From Allobosea sp. TND4EK4 (GTDB taxonomy: Bacteria > Pseudomonadota > Alphaproteobacteria > Rhizobiales > Beijerinckiaceae): 56,087 nt of DNA. Shown piece by piece: positions 56,031 through 56,087 of the stretch (its first letter is position 1; every line of letters begins with the position of its first letter). The translations under genes and the position numbers were made by a program. The notes under the pieces were generated by a model. The model saw only the letters and a program-made list of their open reading frames with translations. It ran no database searches and was not told where the DNA came from. The stretch lies in NCBI RefSeq assembly GCF_900156025.1, contig NZ_FTMO01000020.1, positions 1 through 56,087 on the forward strand, in the 5' to 3' direction.

Positions 56031-56087
56031 TCAGTTGAGACCGCAGCATTTTTTGTGTTTCTTGCCGGAGCCGCAGGGGCACGGGTC
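56031..56087 (-). CDS. C-terminus of a SEC-C zinc-motif protein (partial)
   Basis: The minus strand at the right edge encodes DPCPCGSGKKHKKCCGLN and then a stop (TGA, 56033-56031). CxC...CC with the GSGKKxKKC core is the SEC-C zinc-binding motif found at the end of SecA and of many uncharacterised proteins. The rest of the gene lies beyond the window, so SecA cannot be told from others. An unrelated frame overlaps it. Confidence 0.85.
   Translation of the reverse strand, partial: DPCPCGSGKKHKKCCGLN

Overview
The window is a GC-rich chromosomal segment with long coding frames and few gaps, many start/stop overlaps of 1-11 bases and wide use of GTG/TTG starts. Gene content (WbpA/B/D/E, MBOAT, UDP-GlcA 4-epimerase, LIV-I and TTT-type transport proteins) fits an alphaproteobacterium, most likely Hyphomicrobiales (Bosea-like). 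The genus is an inference from gene style, not a database result.

Region 1 (about 1-27.3 kb) is a surface polysaccharide locus, probably O-antigen or capsule. After a truncated family-2 glycosyltransferase at the left edge come a GT-C-like membrane protein, two methyltransferases, a flippase-fold membrane protein, two AsnB-type amidotransferases, a polysaccharide pyruvyl transferase-like protein, three further glycosyltransferases and an AT-rich polytopic membrane protein. Two sugar-nucleotide modules stand out. One is wbpA-wbpB-wbpD-wbpE, which makes UDP-2,3-diacetamido-2,3-dideoxyglucuronic acid. The other is three SDR enzymes that closely resemble Bordetella WbmF, WbmG and WbmH, next to an AsnB amidotransferase. 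Together they predict a polymer rich in 2,3-diacetamido-uronic acids carried partly as uronamides. An MBOAT acyltransferase and an SGNH/AlgJ-like protein predict O-acetylation.

Region 2 (about 27.3-28.2 kb) is a scar of decayed sequence holding a frameshifted N-terminal copy of wbpA.

Region 3 (about 28.2-46.5 kb) is a catabolic and transport island. It encodes an M20 amidohydrolase, an FAD oxidoreductase, an isochorismatase-fold hydrolase lacking the nucleophilic Cys, HyuA/HyuB hydantoinase-oxoprolinase subunits, an isocitrate-lyase/PEP-mutase family C-C lyase, an MmgE/PrpD protein, a complete LIV-I type ABC transporter, an orphan TctC-like binding protein, a GntR regulator and, divergently, a LeuC/LeuD-type hydratase. 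A palindromic operator overlapping a promoter lies between gntR and leuC. The enzyme set suggests stepwise breakdown of a cyclic amide or imide to a branched dicarboxylic acid that is hydrated and cleaved.

Region 4 (about 46.6-56.1 kb) starts with tRNA-Gly(CCC) and is accessory DNA. It has gene fragments, an orphan TetR-type palindrome and a small protein. The main feature is a tightly overlapping three-gene operon: a DUF6361-like protein, a two-motif phospholipase-D-fold nuclease-like protein and a 1044-residue SNF2-like SF2 helicase. This is the best candidate for a poorly described, probably anti-phage system. Downstream are a rolling-circle replication initiation factor-like gene, a fragment resembling the tail of a type I restriction HsdR subunit and, at the edge, the C-terminus of a SEC-C zinc-binding protein.
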